Part shown: piece by piece, positions 1-7,453 of the stretch
Numbering within the stretch: position 1 is the first letter of the stretch
Layout of the letters: each line of letters opens with the position of its first letter
Assembly: GCA_043585095.1 (NCBI GenBank)
Contig: CP121321.1
Span: forward strand, 372,001 to 436,000
Length of the DNA stretch: 64,000 nucleotides
Reading direction: 5' to 3'
Origin: JANQIO01 sp043585095
GTDB lineage: Bacteria > Pseudomonadota > Gammaproteobacteria > Pseudomonadales > Halieaceae
Position numbers and translations under genes: made by a program
Notes under the pieces: generated by a model
Told to the model about the DNA's origin: nothing
Database searches by the model: none
The model's input: only the letters and a program-made list of their open reading frames with translations

Positions 1-213
1 CTGGACTTTGACCACACCAAGGAGCTCCCGGAAGCGACGATTGTTAACACATCAGTGCGCTATACCGCTGATCGTTGGATGTTGGCATTGGGCGTAGACA
101 ACCTGACCGACGAGGAGTACTTCCTGGGTGCCGATCCTATCTTTGGCGCTAACACGCTTTTGACCAAAGCGCCGGAGCGCACGCTGGTAGGTACGTTCAA
201 GGTGATGTTCTGA
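1..213 (+). CDS. TonB-dependent receptor, C-terminal end (partial)
   Basis: Only the last 70 codons are in the window, ending at TGA 211-213. The translation shows the motif GVDNLTDEEYF and ends in alternating hydrophobic residues with a terminal Phe (KVMF). This is the usual end of the 22-strand outer-membrane barrel of TonB-dependent receptors, where the last strand carries the BAM signal. The substrate cannot be told from this fragment. The following gene, a ThiY-like periplasmic binding protein, overlaps its stop codon, which suggests a shared uptake operon. Confidence 0.85.
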   Translation: MDFDHTKELPEATIVNTSVRYTADRWMLALGVDNLTDEEYFLGADPIFGANTLLTKAPERTLVGTFKVMF

Positions 214-1283
214 GTCATCGATTAACATCACGCCGCCGTTGGCTATTTGAAGCGGCAACACTATTTGCGGGGCTGTCATCAGCCCCGCATATTTTTGCCA
301 GTTCGAAAACCACAGGTAGCGCAGCCCAGTTTCCGAGTCTGGAGCTACAACTCGATTGGGTATTCAATGCACAGTTCGCCGGTGTTTTGGTGGCCCAGCA
401 CGCAGGGCTGTATAAGGCCGGCGGTCTTGATTTAGAGATTACGCCCTGGCTATCCGGAATGGCGGTCACTGAACGCGTTGCGCGCGATCCTCACGTTATC
501 GGTTGTGCCGAGCAGAACCTGGTGTTGGCGGCGCAGGCTAAAGGCCAGCCATTGATTGCGCTAGCCGCTATGTTTCAGGATTCACCGCTGGCTTTAATGA
601 CGCTGCCCGACACGGCGATAGAAACCTTCGAAGACCTGTCCAGGCGGCCGGTAGGCGTGCACATCGACGGTGCGAAGGTGTTAGACCTCGTCATCGATGA
701 CTACTTCGGCGCGGGTGAGGGCCCGACGGTAAGTCAGATTGCTCGCGAGGATAAGTTTGAGCGCCTGTTGAAAGGTGAGTTTGCCGCGGTGCAGTGCTAC
801 GGAGTCGATGAGCCTATCGAGTTCGCCGCGCAGACTGGCATTGAACCACGCGTGCTGTCCTTGGCTGACTACGGCCATGATGCTTACGCACAGGTGTTGT
901 TCGCCAATCGTGAACTCTACGAATCCCAGCCTTCCGCGCTACTGGCGCTTTTACAGGCTATGTTTGACGGATGGCGTCTTGCGGCAGATGATCCTGCTGC
1001 TTCGGCAAAGCTGTTAGTCGACGCCTATGTTGACCCCGCGGGTCACTACCACGATGTTGACGACCAGACTCGTTCCCTGAAACGTGTGCTGGAATACCTA
1101 CAGGGCAGCCTGGATAGCGAAGCGCTAGGTTCTATCGATCCCCTTCGCTGGCAGCGCACTGCTGAGCAATTTGCGGCCAACGGAATAATTCCTGCGGCGC
1201 CGCCTTTGTCAGAGTCGCTAGCCGTGGGTTTTTGGCCCCAGCGTCTTCAGCGCCTGATAGCGGCGATTAGAAAGAACGGCTAG
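210..1283 (+). CDS. NMT1/ThiY-like periplasmic substrate-binding protein
   Basis: The mature part matches the NMT1/THI5 (ThiY, SsuA) solute-binding fold: LDWVFNAQFAGVLVAQHAG near the N-terminus, then a GC-AEQ-LVLAAQAKG stretch and an FEDLSRRPVGVH segment. Members bind thiamine precursors, sulfonates or similar small molecules; the ligand here is unknown. The first good ATG/GTG/TTG codon is TTG at 387, but that would cut off the first strand and the signal peptide. The frame is open back to 210, where CTG overlaps the receptor stop (CTGA) and is preceded by AAGGTGA, giving a signal-like N-terminus with SRRRW and a hydrophobic run. CTG at 210 is therefore my preferred start, an inference. No permease or ATPase gene follows. 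Confidence 0.75.
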   Translation: MSHRLTSRRRWLFEAATLFAGLSSAPHIFASSKTTGSAAQFPSLELQLDWVFNAQFAGVLVAQHAGLYKAGGLDLEITPWLSGMAVTERVARDPHVIGCAEQNLVLAAQAKGQPLIALAAMFQDSPLALMTLPDTAIETFEDLSRRPVGVHIDGAKVLDLVIDDYFGAGEGPTVSQIAREDKFERLLKGEFAAVQCYGVDEPIEFAAQTGIEPRVLSLADYGHDAYAQVLFANRELYESQPSALLALLQAMFDGWRLAADDPAASAKLLVDAYVDPAGHYHDVDDQTRSLKRVLEYLQGSLDSEALGSIDPLRWQRTAEQFAANGIIPAAPPLSESLAVGFWPQRLQRLIAAIRKNG

Positions 1284-1331
1284 AAGTCATAGCTAGACTG
1301 GACTGCTAGAACAGTCAGCTGAAAAGCGCCG

Positions 1332-2570
1332 CTAATAAACGAACTGATCAACCCGAGCCTGCGATTGTGACAGTCCCTTTCCACGTATCACCTTCGGGTC
1401 CAGCCAGGTCGCAATAGCGTCTGGCTCCCAGCCAAACTTGAAGTCATTCGATTGCAGCGCGGCCACGGGTAGCCAACGTCCTATTGCAGGCCCTGCAATC
1501 CTGCCTTGGCTAACGGTGTAGCCGTATACACGGCTCACACCTTCCGCTTCTTGATAGTCACCGATATACGACATCCAGGGAGTCTCACCCTCAATCTGCG
1601 ATCGCAGGTGCTTTTGTAATGAAGCGATGACATTGCCGTGGTCCCAGTCGGCAAGCGCGCTTTCCTCTTCAGCCTCGCCGCCGGGCAGTGTCCAGGGCGT
1701 CTCCTGGTTGTCTTCGTTTGGCAGACAGAGCACTTCAGGGCCGTCGGGCCGATGCCTGAGCAGCACAGCTCGCGTCATAGCAATCTTCGGGTCCCCTGTG
1801 GTGGGGATCAGATATTGGTTTGCAGGAGAGAGCGCATTCATTACATCAGGGCTGTATCGATACCAGCCGGTAGCCGGTGGTGCCGAGGCAGCGGCGTACT
1901 TGTTAAACAGACCGACCCGATTTTGGTTTGAGGTATTTGACGGTGCCCGGTGCCATAGATGCATGTTCATGAATAGCAGGTCACCCCGTTTTAGTTCGGG
2001 GTCAATGAAATCTGACTCTGCTGGCCGGACGGCAGGAGATACTTCCAGGCAGGGTGTGTTTCCTGGTGTGATGCGATCAAGGCGATGAGAACCCGGTGCG
2101 ACCTCAAGCCGACCGATTGTGCCGCTGAAGTCTGTGAAGGGCACGATGGTGAACAGCCAGTTCATTGAAGACCCCACCGGGCGCCAGCGTTTGTAATCCT
2201 GATGCGGCGGTATGCCATGGCCCCCCGGCGTGCGATCGTACAGTACATAGGCAGATAGTCTGGGCTCGTCGCCCAATAACTGCGCAACCGGTTCGACGAT
2301 TCCGGGGTGCTCGATGATAAAAGCAAGATCGGGATCAGCAGGACACTGGGTGGCGTAGGTATACCGACCGGGTTCGGGGAAGGTAGGCGCTGTGGGCTCC
2401 AGCGTCGGATCAACCGGCGTGGCGCGGGTAAGTCCTGTTTCCAATCGCTGTATCTCGGATTCAGCAATCGCGCCGCGCAGTATCAGGTATCCGTCACGCT
2501 CATAGTCTGTGATTTGAGCGGCGGAGAGTTGGAAGTGTGTTGTGTCGGCATAAGAGCCATCAGAAATCAT
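1332..2570 (-). CDS. Phytanoyl-CoA dioxygenase (PhyH) domain fused to a Nudix-like domain
   Basis: 412 aa. Residues about 15-225 form a PhyH-type Fe(II)/2-oxoglutarate dioxygenase: iron ligands H123-x-D125 (in PPHQDY) and H207 (LWHRAPSN), with R218 placed to bind 2-oxoglutarate. Residues about 265-395 look like a Nudix hydrolase fold (RAVLLRHRPDGPEVLCLP, then TLPGGEAEEE), but the Nudix box is interrupted: the RExxEE part is replaced by RSQIEGE after an insertion, so hydrolase activity is doubtful. The substrate is unknown. Its ATG lies inside the end of the PhoD-like gene upstream (11-nt overlap), so the two are likely translationally coupled. Confidence 0.8.
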   Translation of the reverse strand: MISDGSYADTTHFQLSAAQITDYERDGYLILRGAIAESEIQRLETGLTRATPVDPTLEPTAPTFPEPGRYTYATQCPADPDLAFIIEHPGIVEPVAQLLGDEPRLSAYVLYDRTPGGHGIPPHQDYKRWRPVGSSMNWLFTIVPFTDFSGTIGRLEVAPGSHRLDRITPGNTPCLEVSPAVRPAESDFIDPELKRGDLLFMNMHLWHRAPSNTSNQNRVGLFNKYAAASAPPATGWYRYSPDVMNALSPANQYLIPTTGDPKIAMTRAVLLRHRPDGPEVLCLPNEDNQETPWTLPGGEAEEESALADWDHGNVIASLQKHLRSQIEGETPWMSYIGDYQEAEGVSRVYGYTVSQGRIAGPAIGRWLPVAALQSNDFKFGWEPDAIATWLDPKVIRGKGLSQSQARVDQFVY

Positions 2571-3834
2571 GACGCATTATCTCTTTGCCCATCGCTGATT
2601 GGATGCTCAGTATAGGGGTTTGATCATCTGACCACTGTAGCAATCCAAAGACCTGCCCCTCGGCGATCATCGACTTCCTGGAAATTGAATAAGCTGACGG
2701 CGTCGGTTTTCTGGAGAAGGGCCCTAGCACAAGTTGCTTAAGGCCCGGTGCGTGTTCAATCCAATGAGACGCTGATGATCCCGGTGCGGTCAGCATTATA
2801 GGCCCCTGTTTTGCGGACTGACGAAGCTGCCGCATCAACGCTTTGGATTCAGCACGGTACGCATCGGTTGTGAGTGGCTCGCCCAGTGCAACCACTCTAA
2901 GGGCCTTTGAGCTGTGCGCTTGAAGACCCTGCTGTAACCAATCTAACTGCTCATGCCCGTAACGCTGCTCTGTCGTCCGGTGTGTAAAAGCATCCAGAAC
3001 AAAGACGGCGACACGACTGCGTGAGAAGGAGTACGAGAGGTCAGTCTTGTTTGCTCTTGCTGCCACCGGCCAGAAGCGGTCGAATGTTGCGTTTGCCACT
3101 GTTGGTAAAGGACGCCAGCCGTTAACGGCAGATGCACCCAAATCGTCGCGGCCGGGTACCGCGTATTGGGGCACCGTGGCCTGAAGTGCTTGTAAGCCTG
3201 TCCAGTTGCGTGAATACCCGTAGCGTAAGTCGTAGCCCGTTGTTGACGAATTATCCATCTCTCGCACCAGCGTGCTGTTGCCCACCCAAAACATGGCGGT
3301 GGGGTCTGCGGCCTGCAAGGCGTCAATCGCTTCATAACCCTGCGCCGGTGAATACGGAGGATAGACCGCGTCGTTCACTGCGTGTGGTCCCAGTAAGGCT
3401 AGCCGCTCTTCTTCGCCGTTTAGCGCGGGCGTGCTGAAGCTTCGTTTAAAGGGCAGTCGATGGGTTTTGCCATCGATATACAACTTGTAGAAATACTTGC
3501 GTCCCGGTTCGACCCGATCGCACCGAAACAGTACGGTGAAGGCGTCCTTTCTGGCAGTCATCATTTCGGCAGTGACTCGGACTTTCTCCACCGCGGTCTC
3601 GTCATAGTAGGCGATGCGCACCCTGGCTTCCTTGGCAGTGCTCACCCAAATGCCAACCTCGCGTGGTGTTGAGTACGCGATCATCGGGCCGCCGGCGAGG
3701 ATCTTCGCGTCGAGGTCTCCCGTTAGGGTGGCGTCCTCGAAGGCGGGCTTAACGACCTCTGCACTGAACGCGGTCTGGCAACAGATCAGCGTTACCAGCA
3801 GCAATGCTGCATAGGGCTTTCTATAAAACCGCAT
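2560..3834 (-). CDS. Secreted PhoD-like metallophosphatase-fold protein, active site degenerate
   Basis: About 424 aa from the chosen start, MRFYRKPYAALLL, which gives a clean signal peptide ending near AFSA. An N-terminal fibronectin-like domain (GGPMIAYSTPREVGIWVSTA) precedes a PhoD-like domain, recognisable from LDAFTHRT and YGHEQLDWLQQGL. The metal-binding signatures of PhoD appear lost: FWVGNSTL stands where GDxIYAD is expected and VPGRDDLG where WDDHxFG is expected. A phosphatase role is therefore uncertain; a structural or binding role is possible. The start lies in a tandem repeat in which each unit carries ATGCGG, so longer starts exist (ATG at 3855, GTG at 3867). The ATG at 3834 follows AGGAG with a short spacer. 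It is upstream of and overlaps the PhyH-Nudix gene. Confidence 0.65.
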   Translation of the reverse strand: MRFYRKPYAALLLVTLICCQTAFSAEVVKPAFEDATLTGDLDAKILAGGPMIAYSTPREVGIWVSTAKEARVRIAYYDETAVEKVRVTAEMMTARKDAFTVLFRCDRVEPGRKYFYKLYIDGKTHRLPFKRSFSTPALNGEEERLALLGPHAVNDAVYPPYSPAQGYEAIDALQAADPTAMFWVGNSTLVREMDNSSTTGYDLRYGYSRNWTGLQALQATVPQYAVPGRDDLGASAVNGWRPLPTVANATFDRFWPVAARANKTDLSYSFSRSRVAVFVLDAFTHRTTEQRYGHEQLDWLQQGLQAHSSKALRVVALGEPLTTDAYRAESKALMRQLRQSAKQGPIMLTAPGSSASHWIEHAPGLKQLVLGPFSRKPTPSAYSISRKSMIAEGQVFGLLQWSDDQTPILSIQSAMGKEIMRHDF

Positions 3835-3903
3835 AGGCTCCTCACAAAACCGCATAGGGCTTACCACAAAACCGCATAGGCTTAATACAAAACCGCATAA
3901 GGC
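3811..3903 (-). repeat. 21-22 bp tandem repeat spanning the start of the PhoD-like gene
   Basis: Four units plus a partial fifth fill the gap between the cytochrome gene stop (3904) and the PhoD-like gene. Read on the minus strand each unit is close to TTTTGTGGTAAGCCCTATGCGG, with 21- and 22-bp versions alternating. Every unit carries an ATG, and one carries AGGAG just before it. Visible by eye without gaps larger than 1 bp. Confidence 0.85.
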
Positions 3904-4800
3904 TTACTCCGTCTCAAAGTAGGCTGAAAAGAAATCCGTGAGCATCTCAAAATGGGCATCCGTGTAGTTAGGGTGGGCAGGCATGTAAACGCCTTTTTTA
4001 TATTTTGACGGGTTGCGAACGAAGTCTTTGAAGTAGTCATTGTTATACACCGCTGTGCTCGCCAGCACTGTGAACACGCGGTTCGAGGTGCCGCCGCCAA
4101 AGCGACCATCATCCCAGCGATGGCAGCTCATACAGTTGTTCAGATAGATCTCGCGGCCTTCTTGCGCACTGTCCGAAAGGTCAGCAAACGCGCCGTTATA
4201 GAGAGGCGCGTAGGTGTCATCAAAGTTGACTATCTCCATCTCGGTGGCACCCCAGGGGCGTTTGCTCCAGCCGTCAAACAGCTCTGCGTAAGCGGGTACA
4301 ATTTCTTCGGAGACGCTTACATAGTAGGGACCAAGATACTGTTCGTTAAGTGTTTCTGGCCAGTCGGGAGGATTGCGCCCCTCAATCTGCAAAACAAAGA
4401 ACGGCTTGTACTCGGCGCGGAACGACTCAGTAAACAACGACAGGTAGTCATCCCCGCAGTGCACCAGCGCGGTATCGGCGGATTCTTCCAGAGGCAATGC
4501 CGCCAGTACGTCATCCATGAAAACCACGGTGACCTCGAATGCGGGCTCCAGATAGAAATCCAATTTTAGCGACAGGGTTTCGGTCGGCAGGGTGAGCAAG
4601 CCGGCGTGCGCTATATAGCCCAGTTCACCGTCTTGCAGCCCCTTGACCAAGCCTGAGATTTCCAGATCCGTGTCGGCAATACGCTGCTTGGAAATCGGCA
4701 ACTCTTTGGCAGTCACGCTCAGGCTGAACGCTGATAGCAGAGATGCGAAAGCAAAAGCCCCTATGGCCCGCTGGATTGCTTCTCGAAAATAAAATTGCAT
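3904..4800 (-). CDS. Periplasmic monohaem c-type cytochrome
   Basis: 298 aa from ATG 4800, chosen because GAGGAAA sits 3-4 nt before it; a GTG 15 nt further upstream is the only longer start. A signal peptide (FAFASLLSAFSLSVTA) leads into a region of about 180 residues with no clear family signature, vaguely like the molybdopterin-oxidoreductase-type domains found on some cytochromes. The C-terminal domain has one haem site, CMSCH at residues 223-227, with PAHP further on as a possible region for the distal ligand. It should act in periplasmic electron transfer. It precedes the PhoD-like and PhyH genes on the same strand, separated by the tandem repeat. Confidence 0.75.
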   Translation of the reverse strand: MQFYFREAIQRAIGAFAFASLLSAFSLSVTAKELPISKQRIADTDLEISGLVKGLQDGELGYIAHAGLLTLPTETLSLKLDFYLEPAFEVTVVFMDDVLAALPLEESADTALVHCGDDYLSLFTESFRAEYKPFFVLQIEGRNPPDWPETLNEQYLGPYYVSVSEEIVPAYAELFDGWSKRPWGATEMEIVNFDDTYAPLYNGAFADLSDSAQEGREIYLNNCMSCHRWDDGRFGGGTSNRVFTVLASTAVYNNDYFKDFVRNPSKYKKGVYMPAHPNYTDAHFEMLTDFFSAYFETE

Positions 4801-4947
4801 GGCTTTCCTCGTCACTTAAACGTACTGCATTGAAAAAATGCGGCAAGTATCAGGCCAGTGCGCGTGCGATTGCGGCCATTATTGCTTAGACGGCTTATAC
4901 TGTCTGCTAGCTGATAACCATCTTATATTTGAGGAGAGCGTTCCACC

Positions 4948-5730
4948 ATGTTCAGATTTCTAGCACTGGTTTCCCTGCTTTCACTGATCGGCGCCCAAGC
5001 GGTGGCAGACAGTTTCAAGGTTGTGTCTGAATCGCTGCAAATGACGGAGGTACGCGTACCTGTCACTCGCATGCACCAGGAGCTGGTCGACGTAGCCATC
5101 GAGATTGGCTATCGCGAAAACATGACCCAGGCCGACTACCCGGATTTTATTGCACTGAAACAGGACCTGCGCACCTGGACGAAGCAATACGATTGGAAAC
5201 CGATGAAAGGCAAGCCGATGGCGTCGTGGGAGAGCCTGGCTGAATACCTCAGCATTCAGGTTATCGACAACTACCCGACCATTAATAGTGCAGCGCTGAG
5301 TGTGATAGTGCATCCAAACGCCAGTCACCCCTTTAACCACGCATTCAAAAGCACGGCGCTGCGTGCTGGTAAATCCGATGAGCCTGTCAAAACCCATCTA
5401 TCGATTGTTCTGCCCATCGACTCCCACGGCATTGACCATCAGGGGCCGAACGTAATCGATTTGAGTACAGAGCTGCATTACTCAGACGAGGCGGACGCAG
5501 CAGCCTACCCATCCTTCGCCGATATCTACGCGCTGATTCACAATCTTATGAAAGGCTATCCCGTTGAGAGCGACTACTGGGAGACCCTGGTTAAATCAAT
5601 GAGCAAAGATCTGATGAAAACCTATCCCCAGTTCGACGCAGTCAAGATGGACATGCGGGTGTATCCCACGGCGACCGTGGCGTACTTCCACAACATCCAT
5701 TGCCTCACCGAACGGACAGAGATGGATTAA
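4948..5730 (+). CDS. Secreted protein with two tandem T-fold (dihydroneopterin aldolase-like) units
   Basis: 260 aa with a signal peptide ending at AQAVA-DS; SD GAGGAG lies before the ATG. The mature protein is an internal duplication: residues 48-74 align without gaps to 171-197 (shared D, E, Y, A, YP, F), and 93-126 align to 210-243 (W-E-S/T-L, YP, V-H/Y-P, A). The pattern, a beta pair then an EtLAexI-like helix and a strand ending VHP, resembles FolB and other tunnelling-fold proteins. FolB is cytosolic and single-unit, so a periplasmic two-unit version is odd. Catalytic identity cannot be claimed. It stands alone between divergent and downstream genes. Confidence 0.55.
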   Translation: MFRFLALVSLLSLIGAQAVADSFKVVSESLQMTEVRVPVTRMHQELVDVAIEIGYRENMTQADYPDFIALKQDLRTWTKQYDWKPMKGKPMASWESLAEYLSIQVIDNYPTINSAALSVIVHPNASHPFNHAFKSTALRAGKSDEPVKTHLSIVLPIDSHGIDHQGPNVIDLSTELHYSDEADAAAYPSFADIYALIHNLMKGYPVESDYWETLVKSMSKDLMKTYPQFDAVKMDMRVYPTATVAYFHNIHCLTERTEMD

Positions 5731-5764
5731 AGTGGTCGTTAAATCGATGCTAAGAGAGCGGTAA

Positions 5765-6565
5765 ATGTTGGGTTTTACGGTAGATGATCTCGACCTCAAG
5801 TCGATAGATGACGACGCACTCATCAGCTTGCGGCGCGCGGTCCCCGAGCACGGCGTTGTCTGCGTTAAGCATCAGTCTCTGGAAATCGAAGACCTTATTG
5901 CGATAACACGGCGTCTGGGTGAGCCCGTGCTGCTACCCAGGGGTTTGCGATTCAATAACACCCTGGACGAGTACCCGGAGCTGGCGCGCGTCTCAAATAT
6001 TCTTCCCGACGGCACGTTGATACAGCAGCATCAGGCGGCGGAGTACTGGCATGTGGACGGTGACTTTTGGCAGCCGGGGCAAAACTATATCTACAACCTG
6101 CTGTATTCAGTGAGGGTGCCTGCGCAGGGCGGTCGCACGGGGTTTGCCGATTTGCGGCAGGCCTTTGACGCATTGGATGACGACCTGAAAGCCCGCGTTA
6201 AGGACTTACAGTTTTTGTCCTCCTGCGCGGCGATCCCGGATTTTGAGGTGGCTTCACCCGACGAGTACTTGCCCGACGCTTATCACAACATCACGCACAG
6301 GCATGTCGAGACCGGTCGGCAGGGCTTGTACGTGAATTACCCGACCACCCAAATTCACGGGGTGTCGGAGGAAGAATCCGCTGACATATTAGCGGCGCTG
6401 TTTGAGGTGATCGACTCGCCGGAGAATACCTACCACCATGACTGGGAAGCGGGCGATTTACTGATTTGGGACAACACCTCGGTGATGCATCGCAGCATGG
6501 GCGGCTATGCGGACTCGCCCAGGTTGCTGTATAGAACCCAGGCATTCATGCAGCCGCTTGCTTGA
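5765..6565 (+). CDS. TauD/TfdA-family Fe(II)/2-oxoglutarate dioxygenase
   Basis: 266 aa, full family length. Iron ligands H96-x-D98 (WHVDGDF) and H242 (SVMHRSMGGY) are present, followed by R253/R257 for 2-oxoglutarate (PRLLYRTQ). Such enzymes hydroxylate taurine, alkyl sulfates, aryloxyalkanoates or carnitine-like substrates; the substrate here is not readable. It is 34 nt after the T-fold gene on the same strand and ends 5 nt before the convergent rubredoxin gene. No sulfonate transporter is adjacent. Confidence 0.85.
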   Translation: MLGFTVDDLDLKSIDDDALISLRRAVPEHGVVCVKHQSLEIEDLIAITRRLGEPVLLPRGLRFNNTLDEYPELARVSNILPDGTLIQQHQAAEYWHVDGDFWQPGQNYIYNLLYSVRVPAQGGRTGFADLRQAFDALDDDLKARVKDLQFLSSCAAIPDFEVASPDEYLPDAYHNITHRHVETGRQGLYVNYPTTQIHGVSEEESADILAALFEVIDSPENTYHHDWEAGDLLIWDNTSVMHRSMGGYADSPRLLYRTQAFMQPLA

Positions 6566-6570
6566 GCCAG

Positions 6571-6765
6571 TCAGACAGTTAGCAGCACAAAGTCAGACTT
6601 GGTCACGCCACACTTGGGGCACATCCAGTCTTCATCGACGTCTTCCCATCGGGTTCCCGGTGGAATGCCATCTTCGGGCATGCCTTCACTTTCTTTGTAG
6701 AGATAGCCGCACACCACGCACACCCAGACGCGCTCCCCAACCGGTGCATTCAGTCGATTAACCAT
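6571..6765 (-). CDS. Rubredoxin
   Basis: 64 aa. Two CxxC knuckles (WVCVVCGYLY and WMCPKCGV) with the conserved DGIPPGTRWEDV loop identify a rubredoxin, a one-iron electron carrier. Its start overlaps the stop of the diiron protein gene by 1 nt (TAATG-type junction), so it is co-translated and is the likely electron donor to that protein. Confidence 0.93.
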   Translation of the reverse strand: MVNRLNAPVGERVWVCVVCGYLYKESEGMPEDGIPPGTRWEDVDEDWMCPKCGVTKSDFVLLTV

Positions 6766-7451
6766 TACGCTGCGCTCATAACCTGACGCATGCGCCGATC
6801 AAAGGCGACGCGGCCTTTTTGTTCCAACTCGAATGCTTTCAACACGCGAGCACGCACGCGACGCTGTGCGTCGGCCGTGGTTGCATAGCGCTCTACTACC
6901 ATTCGACCTAACTGCACGTGAAATTTCTCGTCCGGCAGAATCTTGTTCAGCACCCGTTGGGTTTTTTCCGGTATGCGCGGCATTAGTGTTTCGAAGGCTT
7001 GCAGGGCGCCCAATTCACCGGTGATGTTGTGCGCCGCGACGCGTTCAATGGTGTCATCGCCGCTGGCGTAAAAGTCCACCACCCAATCCACGTACTCGGG
7101 TTCAGGTTCCCAACCCTCGAGGCTGTCGTCCAGTGAGCGTAGGTGTGATGTCAGAAGCTTATAGTGCTTGCCCTCATCCGCCACCTGCTGGCACAGCCCA
7201 ATAAAGGCGTCGTCTTCGTGGGTGTGCTTTAGCCAGCTACCAATGAAGTGCGCCGCCTGCTGCTCGTACCAGGCCTGAAACTTGAGCCACTCGCGCAGCT
7301 CTGCACCTTCCATAAGCTGCTCGCCGCCAAAGGACTTCTCCTCGACGGACACCGATTCCCGTAATTCGTAAAGCTCTGCGACAAGGCTGTCATAAAAGGT
7401 TTTAGGATCCTGTGCCAATTCGCTTTCGGGCGCTGCTGTTGAAACTGTCAT
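6765..7451 (-). CDS. Ferritin-like carboxylate-bridged diiron protein, putative oxygenase
   Basis: 228 aa, mostly helical. A diiron four-helix pattern is complete: E63 (WYEQQAAH), E93-x-x-H96 (DEGKHY), E146 (TGELGALQAFE) and E175-x-x-H178 (DEKFHV). This fits rubrerythrin/ferritin-like oxygenases rather than storage ferritins. Cotranscription with rubredoxin downstream (1-nt overlap) and an amidohydrolase 2 nt upstream suggests an oxygen-dependent step supplied with electrons by rubredoxin. Substrate unknown. Confidence 0.75.
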   Translation of the reverse strand: MTVSTAAPESELAQDPKTFYDSLVAELYELRESVSVEEKSFGGEQLMEGAELREWLKFQAWYEQQAAHFIGSWLKHTHEDDAFIGLCQQVADEGKHYKLLTSHLRSLDDSLEGWEPEPEYVDWVVDFYASGDDTIERVAAHNITGELGALQAFETLMPRIPEKTQRVLNKILPDEKFHVQLGRMVVERYATTADAQRRVRARVLKAFELEQKGRVAFDRRMRQVMSAA

Positions 7452-7453
7452 GG

